Shown here piece by piece: positions 7,968 through 8,178 of a stretch of 8,178 nt of DNA (the stretch's first letter is position 1; each line of letters begins with the position of its first letter). The position numbers and the translations under genes are program-made. The stretch comes from Bacteroidales bacterium (lineage in GTDB: Bacteria > Bacteroidota > Bacteroidia > Bacteroidales > Muribaculaceae), in the NCBI GenBank assembly GCA_014800065.1, contig JAAVGX010000018.1:2905-11082 (forward strand), read 5' to 3'. Under the pieces are notes generated by a model, which was not told the DNA's origin, did not search any database, and saw only the letters and a program-made list of their open reading frames with translations.

Positions 7968-7995
7968 GATGATTTAGTTTCAAGGTGTTATATAG

Positions 7996-8178
7996 TCATT
8001 CTAACTCAAGCTGTGCGTAAGGATGTTTCCGTGAAGAAATTACTTCTCCTGTTTTATACTTTATAACGCTATGATCGGTTGTCTTTAAATAATTCTCATT
8101 AAGGGCACGCTGAAGTTTCCACACACCTTTTCGCGTGTGGATTGCTTGTATTTGTTCCCTCGGGGAGCGAAGATTGTG
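7996..8178 (-). pseudogene. Second GLPGLI-family gene, 3' end, with a 2-nt frameshift (cut by window edge)
   Basis: This is the 3' end of a paralogue of the GLPGLI gene downstream. It reads TIFAPRGNKYKQSTREKV in the frame equivalent to residues 239-256 of the complete copy. In that frame it would then run through 12 unrelated residues (CGNFSVPLMRII) to TAA at 8087-8085. Skipping 2 nt restores the family frame: WKLQRALNENYLKTT continues to HPYAQLELE and ends at TGA 7998-7996, only one residue shorter than the complete copy. The cause is an extra dinucleotide: CCACACACC at 8119-8127 against CCACACC at 7197-7203. Most of the gene, including the GLPGLI motif and any signal peptide, lies outside the window. 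It could be a young pseudogene, a protein with an altered C-terminus, or a sequencing error. It stops 28 nt before the start of the complete copy. Confidence 0.8.
8105..8178. repeat. Near-identical patch shared with the first GLPGLI copy (partner 7183-7254)
   Basis: This is the right-hand partner of the patch at 7183-7254. It carries the extra AC dinucleotide in the run at 8121-8126 and continues to the last base of the window, so the duplication probably extends further. Confidence 0.88.

Noticed and set aside
8121..8126. Classical simple-repeat phase variation at the AC run.
   Set aside because: Three AC units are too short to expect high-rate slippage; a single recent insertion or a sequencing error is simpler. 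The frameshift itself is kept as a finding.

Overview
The window looks like chromosomal DNA from a member of the Bacteroidales. Three things point there: a DUF2723 glycosyltransferase of the large Bacteroidetes type, a GLPGLI-family protein next to a carboxypeptidase-regulatory/TonB-dependent receptor protein, and a clean Bacteroidetes -7 promoter box (TAnnTTTG). A Muribaculaceae-like gut organism is plausible, but I cannot prove the family from this sequence alone. Every gene supported here lies on the minus strand, so transcription runs from the right end to the left.

Right block (8178 to 4426), an envelope module of unknown substrate. The order of transcription is: the 3' end of a GLPGLI-family gene that carries a 2-nt frameshift (7996-8178, cut by the window edge), a complete GLPGLI-family gene (7071-7967), and a complete 877-residue TonB-dependent-receptor-like outer membrane protein (4426-7059). 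The gaps are 28 and 11 nt, so this is probably one operon whose promoter lies outside the window. The two GLPGLI genes are tandem paralogues and share a nearly identical patch of about 72 nt. The signal-peptide codons of the receptor gene contain a perfect inverted repeat with 13-nt arms. A hairpin just after the receptor stop codon (4377-4413) probably ends the transcript.

The intergenic stretch 4210-4425 (216 nt) holds that hairpin and, at its left end, the promoter of the next unit. I see no gene or RNA in the rest of it.

Left block (4209 to 1), an envelope glycosylation unit. A 1277-residue DUF2723 (GT117, TMEM260-like) polytopic membrane protein is followed after 16 nt by the N-terminal 119 residues of a NodB-type polysaccharide deacetylase, which runs off the left edge. 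This block is clearly richer in G+C than the right block in the lines I counted by hand, so the two blocks may differ in history or selection.

No tRNA, rRNA, CRISPR array, insertion sequence or integrase gene was seen. The points most worth checking are the frameshifted GLPGLI copy, the hairpin in the receptor's signal-peptide codons, and the uncharacterised receptor plus paired-GLPGLI module.
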